Origin: Wallemia ichthyophaga EXF-994
Lineage: Eukaryota; Basidiomycota; Wallemiomycetes; Wallemiales; Wallemiaceae
DNA: 64,000 nt
Reading direction: 5' to 3'
NCBI RefSeq assembly: GCF_000400465.1
Contig: NW_008806279.1
Coordinates: 186,001-250,000, forward strand
Positions 39,647-50,827 of this stretch are shown here, in pieces. The stretch's first letter is position 1, and each line of letters begins with the position of its first letter. Position numbers and translations under genes: made by a program. The notes under the pieces were generated by a model. It did not search any database. It was given only the letters and a program-made list of their open reading frames with translations, and was not told the origin of the DNA.

Positions 39647-41498
39647 TTAAGCGCTCTCCTTCTTTTCCAGCTTATGCTCATTCTCATTGTTTTCCACGTG
39701 CTCCATCTCTTCGCCGCCAAATCTTTGACCCTTTTCATCGACAGCAAAAATGTGTGTGGTGTCAAATTCATCCCAATGTCTTGTTGGTACCATCTTGTCG
39801 AACATATAAATAATCTCTTCGAGTGATCTACCGCGTGTCTCTGGGATGCAGAAGTAGACAAAGACTACAGTGAGAGAACAAAGGAATCCGTAGATGAGCG
39901 AGACCATTGATTTGATACCTGCATATTCTTCATCGTAGAGGTATGGCAATGTGAAAGTGACAACAAATGCTGAAATCTAGCCAGTGTGTTAGCAAGTAAA
40001 GCTACTGTCATAATATTTACCTACCCAGAAGCACCCAGTTCCCAAACTCATGATCTTGTTCTTGACGCGACCGCCAGAAAGCTCACTAGCACAAACCCAT
40101 GCGAGTGGTCCCCAAGCCCTGTTGATATGGTCAGATTCTGTGATTACCTCAATAAACTGATACTTGCAAATTGAACGCGAATGTAAAGAGTATGTACATC
40201 GCAAGGACGACTTTGTTAAAAGTATCACTCTTTGATGGCGTTGTGTAGTTGCCCACACCCATGAAGCCCATAATCAGCAGGAACACTGCCATAATCATAC
40301 CAGTGTACATAAGTAGAGGGCGTCTACCATAGCGATTGACAATGAAGAAAGAGCAGATAACACCCCCAAGCTCAACGACTGTGACACCAATTGTCACAAC
40401 GAATGGGTCGCTGCCGAGTTCCAAGTCCTGAGCTATGACGGTGATGTAACTGAAGACAATCTGTATACCGGAGATCTGTTGGCAAATGAGAACACCGCAA
40501 ACGACAAATAGCTTCTTGCGATTGTCGGCGGCGAAAACGCTGGCCCATGTGGCATCCTTGCCTGAGGATTGGAGTTCATCGTCCTTCGTTTGATTGTACT
40601 GCCTCATCTCGTCATCCACACATGCTTGTGCATCAGGTCTGGCTCCATGGATCTTCCACAGTGCTTTTTCAGCTTTTTCAGTTTTGTCTCTAGTGACAAG
40701 CCATCTAGGTGATTCAGGAATGATAAATTGACCAGCTAGGATTATGAAAACGAAGATGAGGTTAAGGCAAATTGGAATACGGTATGCGCCTGTGTCGTTA
40801 CGGCTTTTTGAACCAAGACCGACACCCGAACCGATGACTTGACCTTTTCCAATGTCAGAGTCGTGTTTAGAGCAGATCTGCTGAGTGTAAACTCACCTAA
40901 TGCGAGTAAACATTGCCAGCTACCAACTACAGCAGCTCTAATTTCAGTTGGAACCTGTGTCGAAAGTCAGGTAATTTTTTCAACGAACAAACGAGCCACT
41001 TACAACTTCACTAAGGTACAGAGGAGTAGCATTTGACATGATACCGACACAAATACCAAGTATCATTCTACCAACAATGAAGATAGGGTGATTTCCGACC
41101 ATAACAGATTGCAAGATTGTACCGATGATACCCATAGCGCAAGCTGTTATGAAACAGCCTTTTCTACCGAAGTAGTCACCTATCGGTGCCGACGACAAAG
41201 CTCCTACGAATTCACCTGATCAAATATTAGCTTTATATGATTCCAATTATGGTTACATACCAACGAAGACGATACTAGTAAAGATACTTTCATCTGAGCT
41301 ACTAATTTTGCATTCACCCTCTACATTGCAAGCTCCGTAGTCGTGCTTGAATTGACGTGTGGCAAGGACAGAGGTGAAGTATGTACCGTCGTAACCATAA
41401 AGAACAGCACCAAAGACTGCTATAGAAGCATAAAACAGCGGGGTCCTGTACTTGGGCGACAATAATCCTTCCTTAAAAATGTAGCTTAAGTCTCTCAT
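39647..41498 (-). CDS. MFS sugar transporter
   Basis: Twelve-helix plasma-membrane sugar porter. The ATG at 41496-41498 gives MRDLSYIFKEGLLSPKYRTPLFYASIAVFGAVLYGYDGTYFTSVLA. Sugar-porter signatures are GDYFGRKG, GRMILGICVGIMSNATPLYLSEV...VPTEIRA, the PESPRWLV motif after helix 6, QQISGIQIVFSY, NRYGRRPLL, and PETRGRSLEEI at the end of helix 12. About six short introns interrupt it (near 41200-41255, 40960-41005, 40840-40895, 40130-40165, 39975-40025). The C-terminal cytosolic tail is Glu/Lys-rich (GGEEMEHVENNENEHKLEKKESA). Substrate is unknown; the family carries hexoses, disaccharides or polyols. Confidence 0.93.
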
Positions 41499-42076
41499 AA
41501 TGAGTTGTTAATTGTTGGTGGAGAGAGTTGTGGATGAAAAGTGTGGAGAGCGAAAGCTTTTTGAGGAGAAGCTTCGAAAAATCAGCTGAGCTGTGCCTGG
41601 ATGATGATGATTCGGAGTCGATTATCTGCGTCAGGAATTCCGCTCTAAAACACCTAAAAATATTTATGTTTAAAATTCCACAAATGCGGGGAACTGCAGG
41701 ATTTTGAGGATATAAATACCAGTCACTTCCTGGAGCTCCAATCTAGGAACACGGGGCCTTTTGGCCTGAGCGTTCAAGAGGTGTACGCGTTCATGAGAAA
41801 GGGACAACTCAGGTTACTCTTTTTCATGGGGATGCGGGGTATGCATGTATTTTTTTGTAGATGCTTACAACATTTTGTCTCTGTTCCGAGGATTCCGAGG
41901 CCCGCGGGCCCTAAGCGAGTCAATCAAGTAGGAGTACTGTGTACGAGCGCGGACATAGTAAGATAGCTTTGGAGTAGCCTGAATATACCCTTAATGTATT
42001 GGTCACGTCCTCCCATAATTATATAGGCGTCGCTTAGTTCTTGTGATGATCACGCATCCTCCGCTCCAAGTCGGAC

Positions 42077-42331
42077 ATGGTGGGTGCGCATTTTTCAAGA
42101 AAGTCTCATATCCAGTTGGAATTATATATCGATATTATTTCATACATCGCCAAATTTCATCTTCGAACGGATGGCACTTGGCATGTGGCTCAGGACAGCC
42201 TTGGCTTAATGAACGGTAAGAAGCCCCAATCCTTTTTATCGTTCCCGTAACTCATGCTCACGCTTTCTTGTACAGATATGCACATCGGTTCGCTGCACGA
42301 GTATGAACGGCGAGATGTTTGGGCCTGGTAG
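42077..42331 (+). CDS. Possible small two-exon ORF in the gene-poor island
   Basis: From the ATG at 42077 the frame encodes MVGAHFSRKSHIQLELYIDIISYIAKFHLRTDGTWHVAQDSLGLMN. A well-formed 62-nt intron follows (GTAAGA at 42214, branch CTCACGC, acceptor TTGTACAG). The frame continues DMHIGSLHEYERRDVWAW to TAG at 42329-42331. The splice signals are good and the peptide (64 residues) is not low-complexity, but no family is recognised. It may be the tail of a decayed gene. Confidence 0.3.
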
Positions 42332-42476
42332 CTTTGACAACAGTGCAGATGACATTATCAGCTGCAGAAATCAGGGGCAGCAATAAAACGTTTAATTGAT
42401 GAGGCTGTACAAGAATTTTGTGGAGAGTTTGGAGACAGCGAAGCTACCACGTATTAAGGTGCAGACTGGGGTTAAT

Positions 42477-42560
42477 GAATGGCTTGTACAGCGATGAAAC
42501 TGATAGAACGAATATGCAATAGATGTTGTTCTGTCTGCTTCATCGCTGTACAAGCCATTC
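42477..42560. repeat. Long near-perfect hairpin (inverted repeat), small-RNA precursor-like
   Basis: Two perfectly complementary 22-nt arms (42477-42498 and 42539-42560). After a 3x3 internal loop there is a further 8-bp stem with one G-U pair (42502-42509 with 42528-42535), closed by an 18-nt loop. The 84-nt fold has the size and shape of a precursor microRNA. Part of the arm (GCTGTACAAG) recurs at about 42403-42412. Confidence 0.85.
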
Positions 42561-42737
42561 CAAAAACCCGAGTCGTGGGAACAAGAATCGTGTATTAAAG
42601 GATATGTATATCATTCTAGTAGTGGAATAGCGTGGATATGAAGTGCTTTGAAATATGTTAGCCTGCGTACGCCTAAGTGTGAAAATTGTTCATTCCAACT
42701 GACTTTGGCCATAAACACTCCTTACAAACACCCGAAG

Positions 42738-43082
42738 ATGCTTGCTAATATTATTTCCAAGACTAGACCAGTGATTGCCCGCCAAGGAGCGTGGACTCCG
42801 TCGAAACCTGTCCTGCTGATGATACATCGAAACCAGTCCAACAGACAAGACCGCACAAGCGAGCAGGAGCTAGCAGAGCGCCAAGAGCAACCACAGACAC
42901 CACCTCCAACTGCCAACACTGGCCAGGGCACTACGTCTAGCGACAAGATCCACGATGCCATTGAGACTGATGAGGCGGATGCTGTCCACGGTCCGCTCAA
43001 AGGAAAAGGCGGGAAATACTCGACACCCAGTCAAGAAGAGCTCCAAGCAGACAAAGGGGATTACCCAACGAAATCAAATTGA
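42738..43082 (+). CDS. Small mitochondrial-type protein of unknown function
   Basis: The ATG at 42738 gives MLANIISKTRPVIARQGAWTPSKPVLLMIHRNQSNRQDRTSEQELAERQ, which begins like an Arg-rich mitochondrial presequence without acidic residues. The middle is Pro/Thr/Gln-rich. The C-terminus DAIETDEADAVHGPLKGKGGKYSTPSQEELQADKGDYPTKSN looks conserved in style (TPSQEEL...DKGDYP). Intronless, 114 residues. Unknown function. It is comparable in size and location signal to the small protein at 24193-24583, though the two are not clearly related. Confidence 0.6.
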   Translation: MLANIISKTRPVIARQGAWTPSKPVLLMIHRNQSNRQDRTSEQELAERQEQPQTPPPTANTGQGTTSSDKIHDAIETDEADAVHGPLKGKGGKYSTPSQEELQADKGDYPTKSN

Positions 43083-43276
43083 AATCTATTGAATCCACCC
43101 CTAACCTCCATTAGCTGAATTTGACGACAGAAACGCTAAATTATGAGATTGAAGCTTCTTGTATTTCATTTATTTGTAAATTGATTCATTCTTACGACAT
43201 ATATCTACGCTGCACTGTGACAACTGTTGCTGTTGCTGTTGCTGTTGCTCTTACTCTTACTCCCACCCGTCATACT

Positions 43277-45334
43277 ATGCTCAGAGCGAACCGCTCAATC
43301 AGCGCGCAAGTAGCACGCAGCACGCGGAGTGTGAGTGGATAAAACGTGGCAGTATAAAATGCACCTTTCTAACAGCCCCCACAGTACGCTTCCAGCTCCG
43401 CGAAGCCAGCTCGCCCAATACGCAGATTCATCGTCACAACCGCACTCGTTACCGGAGCTTTCTATGGTGGCAGCTCCTACTACGCTCTCCAGGACCCGCC
43501 ATATGCTGAGTTCTTCACGGCGACGTTCCCGGGCGCCCACCACGTCCTCGAAGCCATCGAAGACGCAAACCTCAAGGACAGAATAGACAATATCGACTAC
43601 GACGCTATTAGAGCACAGGCTGCTCACGCTACTGAAGTGAGCAAGGACGCCTACGCGCGTCTCCACGCTTTGGTGGATAAATATGCCAACAAGGCAGACC
43701 ACGCCAAGGACGCGGCAAAGGAGACAGCGCAGTCGACTAAAGAGGATGCTGATGAGAGTCTCTATGTTGACTCTGGTCTCGTCAACAAGGCCAAGGACGT
43801 AATGAATGAAACCGTCGATAAGGCCAAGGATGGCGTCGAGAGCGCCGGCGAGAAGGCAAGCGAAGTCGCCCACAAAGCTGAAGAAAAGCTTGAAGACTTG
43901 GGCAACAAAGCTGAGAAGGCTGGCGAGAAGGTCGTTGATACGGTCGATGATCCCAATGCTGGTGGTTTGACAGCGGATGGAAAGAAGATCTACACTGGTC
44001 CACCTCTCCCAATTGGTCACTCTTTGCCTGATGGATACGTCTATCCACCCAAAAAGGCAACTCCAGTACCTCCACCTAAGCAAGAGCAGAGCAAGCCAGT
44101 CGAGTCTATCCCTCTCCTTGCACCATCTGTGAAAGATTTGTCTGCATCTGAACCAATCGTCTCTCAGCTCGCTGAGACTATCGACAACCTCTCAAAATTC
44201 ATCCAAGACACTCCACATGCCGCCGGCTCCGTGAAGGATGTCATAAACACCGCCCAGGGCGATCTCTCAGCACTCGGACAGCGTCTCGAAGCGGTGAAGG
44301 AAGAAGAGAAGAGAAAGTTGGAGAGCAGTCTCGACGCCCAAGCCAAGGAGTATTCTAAGATGCTGATCGAACACGAGAGACACATCCAAAACCGCGTCGA
44401 CTCACATGAGCAAGACTGGCGTGATCAATTTGATGTCGAGCGCAAAACGATAGCTGAGTCATTCAAGAAGAAGTTATCGGAGGAGCTCGCGACACAGTCG
44501 GAGATCATCAACCAGAGACTACGCGAACAGGTTGTTGCGCAGGGTGTCGAAATGCAGAGACGCTGGCTCCGCGATATCAAATTCAAAGTCGAGCAAGAAC
44601 GTGGTGGACGATTGGCCAAGTTGGAGTCACTCGCTGATGACGTCAAGAACCTCGAGCGCGTCACATACGACAACGCTGACTACGTAGATGATAATGTTAG
44701 AGTACATACACTGTGGTCGACTTACAGAGCTCTCGAGAGGGCTGTCGTAGGGAAGCTCTCGTTGACCGAAGTTAGCGATGAGAAAAAGCCATTCAGAAAG
44801 GAGCTTGACGCGCTGGCCAAGGTTGCCAAAGATAGCTCACAAGATGGCGCTGGTGGAGCAGTTGTTGAAGCTGCATTGGAGCCACTCACCCAGTCTAAGA
44901 TTCCAGACCAGGGTGTTGAAAGCGTCGGTGACCTCTCAGACTGGTACAGACAATCGATAGAACCAAAAGTAAGAAGAGTTGCATTGGCACCTGAAGTAGG
45001 TGCTGGACCGCTTTCCATTGCAGTGTCATCTGTCATGTCTTCATTGTTGCTTTTTAAAAAGCAGGGTTTGGTTGAAGGTAGTGATGTTGCTTCGGTGCTG
45101 TCGCGCGCAGATTACTACCTCTCGCAAAAGAATCTAGACATGGCTGCACGCGAGTTGAACCAGTTAACGGGATGGCCAAAGACCCTTCTCACCGACTGGC
45201 TCAACGAGGCGCGTAAGACTTTGCACGTACAGCAGACACTTGACGTGAGTGAAGGTTTTTGCCGTCGAACCCTCTAACGAAGCACCCAGGTAATTGAAAC
45301 GGAAGCTACACTCGCATCTCTCCTTGTCATCTAG
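43277..45334 (+). CDS. MIC60: MICOS subunit Mic60 (mitofilin)
   Basis: Inner-membrane organiser of cristae junctions in mitochondria. Exon 1 from the ATG at 43277 encodes the presequence MLRANRSISAQVARSTRS. An intron (GTGAGT...CCCCACAG) leads to YASSSAKPARPIRRFIVTTALVTGAFYGGSSYYALQDPPY, with a single membrane helix. A long helical intermembrane-space part follows, including a LEA-like Lys/Ala/Glu repeat region (about 43690-43940) and a coiled coil. The diagnostic mitofilin domain is SIAVSSVMSSLLLFKKQGLVEGSDVASVLSRADYYLSQKNLDMAARELNQLTGWPKTLLTDWLNEARK. A last intron (GTGAGT...CACCCAG) adds VIETEATLASLLVI and TAG at 45332-45334. Confidence 0.94.
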
Positions 45335-45491
45335 ATAAAAGAATTTCACTAAATGCACACCAAATGAATTAAAAGATGATGTTGGTGTGTTTTGGATAGG
45401 CAGTAGATGTCGCATGTGTATCACTATAAATATTAAAATTACATGAGAAATAGTTACTAAGACGGAATAACAAACTTCAACCGAACTCCAA

Positions 45492-47137
45492 CTACCCGTC
45501 GAAGCCAGGCAGAGGGCCTTCAATTGGACCGACAGCATAAATACTGTTGATGCCAGTGTTTGTGTTCCCGAGTCCAGGTAAGGGCATGTCCTCGTCCTCC
45601 GACTTGTTGGTTTGTGGGGAGATGGAAGGACCTTGAAGTAAAGCCTTCTCTTCCTCCTCTGACATAGGACCGTGATGGAACTTATCCCTCCCAACGGCTC
45701 TTCCCGGTCTCTCGCGCTCCCAGAAGCGTGTAGTATAGTCGTTAGAGCCTGACGCCATGAGGTGACCGAGGGGATGCCAAGCCATTGACCACACACTACT
45801 CTCGTGGGCCCAGTCGACACTCGCTATAGGGTTTGTTGTACTCTTTGGGTCGTGAGGGTGAGCGAGGGAATGGTAAACCATAGCGCCTGTCGCCGTACCC
45901 GTGACAAGCACCGGATGAATAGGATGCCAAGCCAGTGAGCATACCTCCCTATCGAAACCTTTCAAAACTGTAAGATCCTTCATTGCGCGTAGATCAAAAA
46001 CTCTGACGCTTTGATCACGTGATCCAGTGGCAGCTAGCAAACCATCAGGAGAGAATCTACACGTTTGTACTGTGTTCTTGTGTCCGTGCAAGGTAGATAG
46101 ATCAGACGGCCGTCTTGGATCCCAGAATTTGACGAGATTGTCTTTACCGCCGCTCATTATAAGACCTTTGTGAGGATGCCAATCAACACATTTTACGTCC
46201 CAACCGTGGCCTGTGAGGGTACGCTCTTCACGATGCTCACCAAATGCCCAAACTTTAAGCGTCTGGTCGTCGGATGCGGTAACAAAGTGCTGGTCAGTGG
46301 GAGAGACTGCTACACCACGTATGGCAGTGTCCATACCGGTATCTTTGTTGCCATGTGCCTGCCAAGCAGCAACATTGTTCATGGCGGGGTTGAAATATTT
46401 GACAGTACCGGCAGAATCAGCGGAAATGATCCAGTCGCCAGAGTAAGTGTATGCGAGGGCTCTAATGGAGGAGTCGTGAGCTTGTAAGATAGTCTCAAAG
46501 TTGAAAGTTAAGCCATTCCACAAGACGAATTCACCAGAGTGACAGCCAGTGAGTAGACGACGACCATCTGGGGTCCACTGTGGTAGTGGAAGTTTTAGTG
46601 GGTAGATTGGGAGGTTAAATATACTCACAGCTACAACATTGATAGAGCACTTGATCTTATTGACGGATGCTTGAACGAATTTTGCAGCAATCGAAGTAGT
46701 TGGATTGCTGTAAGCTTCAGGGGGGCGCAGCTGGAAATTGTCTGTGTTAAGGGGTTATAAAACCAACGCCCGCGCAACTCACCTCAACAATATGATCCAA
46801 ACCAGGTCTAAGGAATTGATTTGGACGAGGACTTGTGATATTCCTACGATCCTTTGTGGGATTAGAGTGTTAATTGTTGGATGTAGCCACGTACTCTATT
46901 CCAGGCAGCTAATTCACCCGCGTATTCGACAGTCCTCCTCTCAATCGTCTTCTTTGGCTTGCGTGAGTCGATACCGAGTTGATAAACAGCGCCGAGAGCG
47001 TTAGATTCTTTATCGACCATCGTTGGATCTACGTAGGATGGCTGTGATTGCTCGTGTATACGATAAGGATGCCATCTGGGTTGAGCTGATGGACGTTGAC
47101 TACTCGTTGAATTTAAACTACCAAGTAAATCTATCAT
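45492..47137 (-). CDS. PFS2: Pfs2/WDR33-like WD40 subunit of the cleavage and polyadenylation factor
   Basis: WD40 protein of CPF/CPSF that helps recognise the poly(A) signal. The ATG at 47135-47137 gives [30 protein letters not shown]. The conserved N-terminal region [39 protein letters not shown] and [33 protein letters not shown] are on small exons. The diagnostic block follows: [41 protein letters not shown]. Repeats continue through [32 protein letters not shown]. The C-terminal tail is disordered. Three introns between 46580 and 46880. Divergent from the Jsn1-like gene by 80 bp. Confidence 0.94.
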
Positions 47138-47217
47138 AATTATATATTTATATTTATTATTTTAATTTTAAAGTAAATTTAATTATCTTTGATGGCTGTC
47201 ACCCAGACAACCAAGTC

Positions 47218-50200
47218 ATGTCATCGAGCAACTCAAACTCAAATTCCAATCAAAATCTACAATATCTTTCAAAGCGGGCGTTGCAGATTCAGCATGATGA
47301 AGGTGTCGCTGCTATTCCCAACAAACCTTCCCCTGCCAACACACCACCCGTAAGACGAGCTAGAGCTGGTACTCTGCCTTCAAATCTATCCAGTATTCCT
47401 AATTATCCCACTCAATTCAACCAACCTCCCCCTTTAAATCTTTCAAAAGCTGGTCTTTCTCCCGCAGCGATTGAATCACTTGACTACGCTTCCAATCCAC
47501 AGAAACCTGGTTTAAGGCACTCTCATTCTTCTGCTTTAAACTTTGAAAAGTCTCCAAGGCTTAGATCTGGCTCACTTACCCTACCCCCTTCTTCCCCCTC
47601 GGTTCAAAGACTCGCTGATCCTTTCGGTAGCAGATTCTTCTACTCGAGGTCAAATTCACAAATTGGCGCCATCGGTGATGAGCTCAAGTCTTCTGACTTG
47701 CCCTCTGAAGACGCTTGTCTGCGTACCCTTGATTACCTCGGCCTTGATGACCCTCCTTCAACTCCATCCTCCCCACATACAAATCATTCAAATCCTTCTT
47801 TATCGATACCAAAGCCTTCTCATATCTCTCTAAATTCACCAACAAGATCAAGAGCGTACACTCTCTCCACTTCAAAAGCTGCTGATCCTTTCAAAACATC
47901 TTCATCCACCTCATCACCTTCATGTCAACCTCCTAACGATCATTTACACCCAGATTCTGCTTCTTTGGTTAATAACTCCAATCTTAACGATTACCAATCT
48001 TTCTTGAAAGATCCTCAAGATCCTCTCTTTAATAGCTTCAACAACCCCTCTTACAACTCCAACTCCACTCAATCTTCACGCCCACGCGCTATCTCTATGG
48101 GCATTCTCGATGAACCTGACGTCATCAGAGCTCCTGCAAGATCTGGTGTGCCTTTCCCTGACTCTTCTCATCCACATCCACTCCAACAATCCTTCAACTC
48201 TTATGACTTGGAAATGTCTCACCTCGATGACCCCTATAGTTCCCTCAATCAGGTTCACACTCAGCAAGTTCCAACCAGATCTCTCTGGATTGGTGGTTTA
48301 GATCCACGCACCACCGCCCAAGAGCTCATGCACGTCTTTGCACCTTACGGTGCAATTGAAAGTTTACGCTTGTTAACGGATAAGGTGAGTTTGTTGTGTT
48401 TTATAAAACCCCTACTAGAACTTGTTACATAGGAATGTGGTTTCGTTAATTTCGTAGAAAAATCAGATGCTCTCAGAGCTAGAGATGATGTAATGCACAG
48501 ATTAGCCGGTAGAATACCCATCTCTACAACCAATGGCGGTGCAAACTCCTCAACACCTGTTAGAATAGGTTTTGGTAAGATTGACTCACCTCAAAATCCT
48601 CCTTCAACCTCCTCGCTTTTGAACTCAACCAACAATTCCACCCTCTCAGTTCCAAACAGTGTACCAAATCAGATCAATTTCGACGGTACAACAGAGCAAC
48701 CAACGCGTGCACTCTGGCTAGGCTCCATCCCAAGCACCACAACTCCAGCCACATTACTTGCACTGTTTGGGCCATTTGGACCAATCGAATCAGCACGCGT
48801 TCTCACTCACAAAAATTGCGGGTTCGTTAACTACGAAAGACTCGACGATGCTGTTCGCGCGAGGAAGTCACTCAATGGCCGCGAACTTCTCGGTCCTGAG
48901 ATTGGTGCTGTCAGAGTCGGCTTTGCTAAAGTGCCTGTTAAGTCGACTGGAATTGATGATAGTGCAAATACAATCATATTCCCATCATCCGCCTCAGCTC
49001 CAAATGGTGGTCACCCACAGGCTCTCGCTAATTCATTGATCGGTGTTCAAGGCGTTTCTGACATACCTGTTGAACAACAAATAGCTTCTGGACAGACGGA
49101 AAACTACAGATCAAATCTTATGATGAATTTACTTCAGAATGGTACAAAGGAGAGCGTCGTCAACTCTCTCTCACCGAAATTAGAAAAGGTCGATCCAGAT
49201 GAAAGACCTAGTGTAAATGATCAGCAGATGATCATGTCAATCCTCAGCGGTGGAAATCAAGACGACATTAGATCAGTCTCAGATCTTAGACCAGCAGCTA
49301 CTTATTACACTTCTATACCACCAATACTACCAGCTGTTAATGGTATTGATAACCAGCCAATCCGCAAATTTGATTCATCCAAGTTGCGCGAATTGAGAAA
49401 GAGGCTTGAAAATCAAGACGGAAGTAATTCCGATAAGAGAAGAAGCAGTGCCGATGAAATGAATGACGAGTATTACGATGACGAGAATGGTCAATTCCCA
49501 TTTTCTGAAGATCCAGAAATTTTGGCTACAAGACCAATGTCTGAAGGTGGACTTATTGATAACATAGTCGATCTTGCTAGTGACTACATTGGTAACACGA
49601 TCATTCAGAAATTATTTGAAGTTTGTACACTTCAAGCCAAAATGTGTATGCTGAATGATCTTGCACCTCACTTAGCTATGATTGGATGTCACAAGGTGAG
49701 TTTGATGGCTTGTTGGTACTTTATTTATTGACATCTTATAGAATGGAACATGGGCAGCTCAAAAGATAATTGATTGTGCTTCAACTGCTGAGGAGATCAA
49801 TTTGATAGTACAGCACATTAGACCATACGCACCACCTTTGTTGTTGGACCAGTTTGGAAATTACGTAGTTCAGTGCTGTCTTAGATTTGGACCACCAGCA
49901 AATGACTTTATTTTTGATGCAATGTGTGATAGAATATGGGATATAGCACAAGGACGCTTTGGAGCTCGTTCTATGAGGGCGATATTAGAGAGCTCGCATA
50001 TCACATTACGTCAACAGAAACGCTTAGCAATATCAATAATACTAAATTCGATTCCACTAGCAACAAATCCAAATGGGGCGTTACTGTTGACTTGGTTGCT
50101 GGACACTTCAAATTTACCAGGTAGATATGGGTTACTTGCACCTAGATTTACACCACATGCAGCGCACCTGATTACGCACAAATTGGCATCATTGACAGTG

Positions 50201-50755
50201 TTAAGGTTGGTAAATCAAAAGCTAGATAGAGAAGCAACGAATAGTTTATTAGAAGCAATCTTTGAAAGTCCAAGTGATGGAGTTTTGTTTGACGCGTTGA
50301 TGGATCCAGCGCAGGGAGTATCAGTAATAACTAAATTGATAGTATCACAGACGATTGACGAGTATAAGAGACAGGAGTATATGGAAGCAATCAAACGAGT
50401 ACTAACGAATGGAAATGTAAAAATAACAAACCCAGCCGCATACAGGAGGTTATTGGATGAGATCAATATGCCTATGAACAAGCTAAATATAATGCAACCG
50501 CTACCGGGGACAACAGGTGGCAGTGGGAGTGGGAGTACAGGTGGAACACCACCAACAACGACATTTTCACCACAATTGCAACCAATGCAGCCCATTTATG
50601 GTGGAATGACGCCACCTGCGAGTCTAATGAATCTACAACTACAAGCACATGCGCAAGCCCAAGCACAAGCAGCGGTGTTAGGACATGGATCGCCACCAGT
50701 GCCTGAGCAGATACTTAGAGGCTCAACAGGAAACCCATTCAACGCATTTAGATAG
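47218..50755 (+). CDS. Jsn1/Puf1-2-like RRM and PUF repeat RNA-binding protein
   Basis: mRNA-binding protein with two RRMs and a PUF domain, the layout of yeast Jsn1/Puf1 and Puf2. The ATG at 47218 gives MSSSNSNSNSNQNLQYLSKRALQIQHDEG. A long Ser/Pro-rich N-terminus follows. RRM1 is SLWIGGLDPRTTAQELMHVFAPYGAIESLRLLTDK, then intron 1 and CGFVNFVEKSDALRARD. RRM2 is ALWLGSIPSTTTPATLLALFGPFGPIESARVLTHKNCGFVNY. PUF repeats start at DLASDYIGNTIIQKLFEVC, continue after intron 2 with NGTWAAQKIIDC and LLLDQFGNYVVQCCLRFG. Later repeats are divergent, as in the Jsn1 group. The C-terminus has Gly/Ser and Gln/Ala runs. Confidence 0.9.
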
Positions 50756-50827
50756 ATGAGCTTATAATGATGAATCTTTAATGTTTGACTTTGTATATAA
50801 ATTTAATTCTTTAGGACCACGACAACG

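Larger units (their letters stand above)
41499..42737. other. Gene-poor island
   Basis: About 1.2 kb between the sugar transporter and the next gene. It contains the possible small spliced ORF at 42077-42331, an 8-bp inverted pair GGTAGCTT/AAGCTACC at 42327-42334 and 42440-42447, and the long hairpin at 42477-42560. The stretch 41499-41640 is the probable transporter promoter. No transposase frame, tRNA or 5S rRNA was seen. Confidence 0.5.

Noticed and set aside
42040..42075. C/D box snoRNA at the GTGATGA word near 42045
   Set aside because: A perfect C box word, but no CTGA box within about 150 nt and no closing stem.
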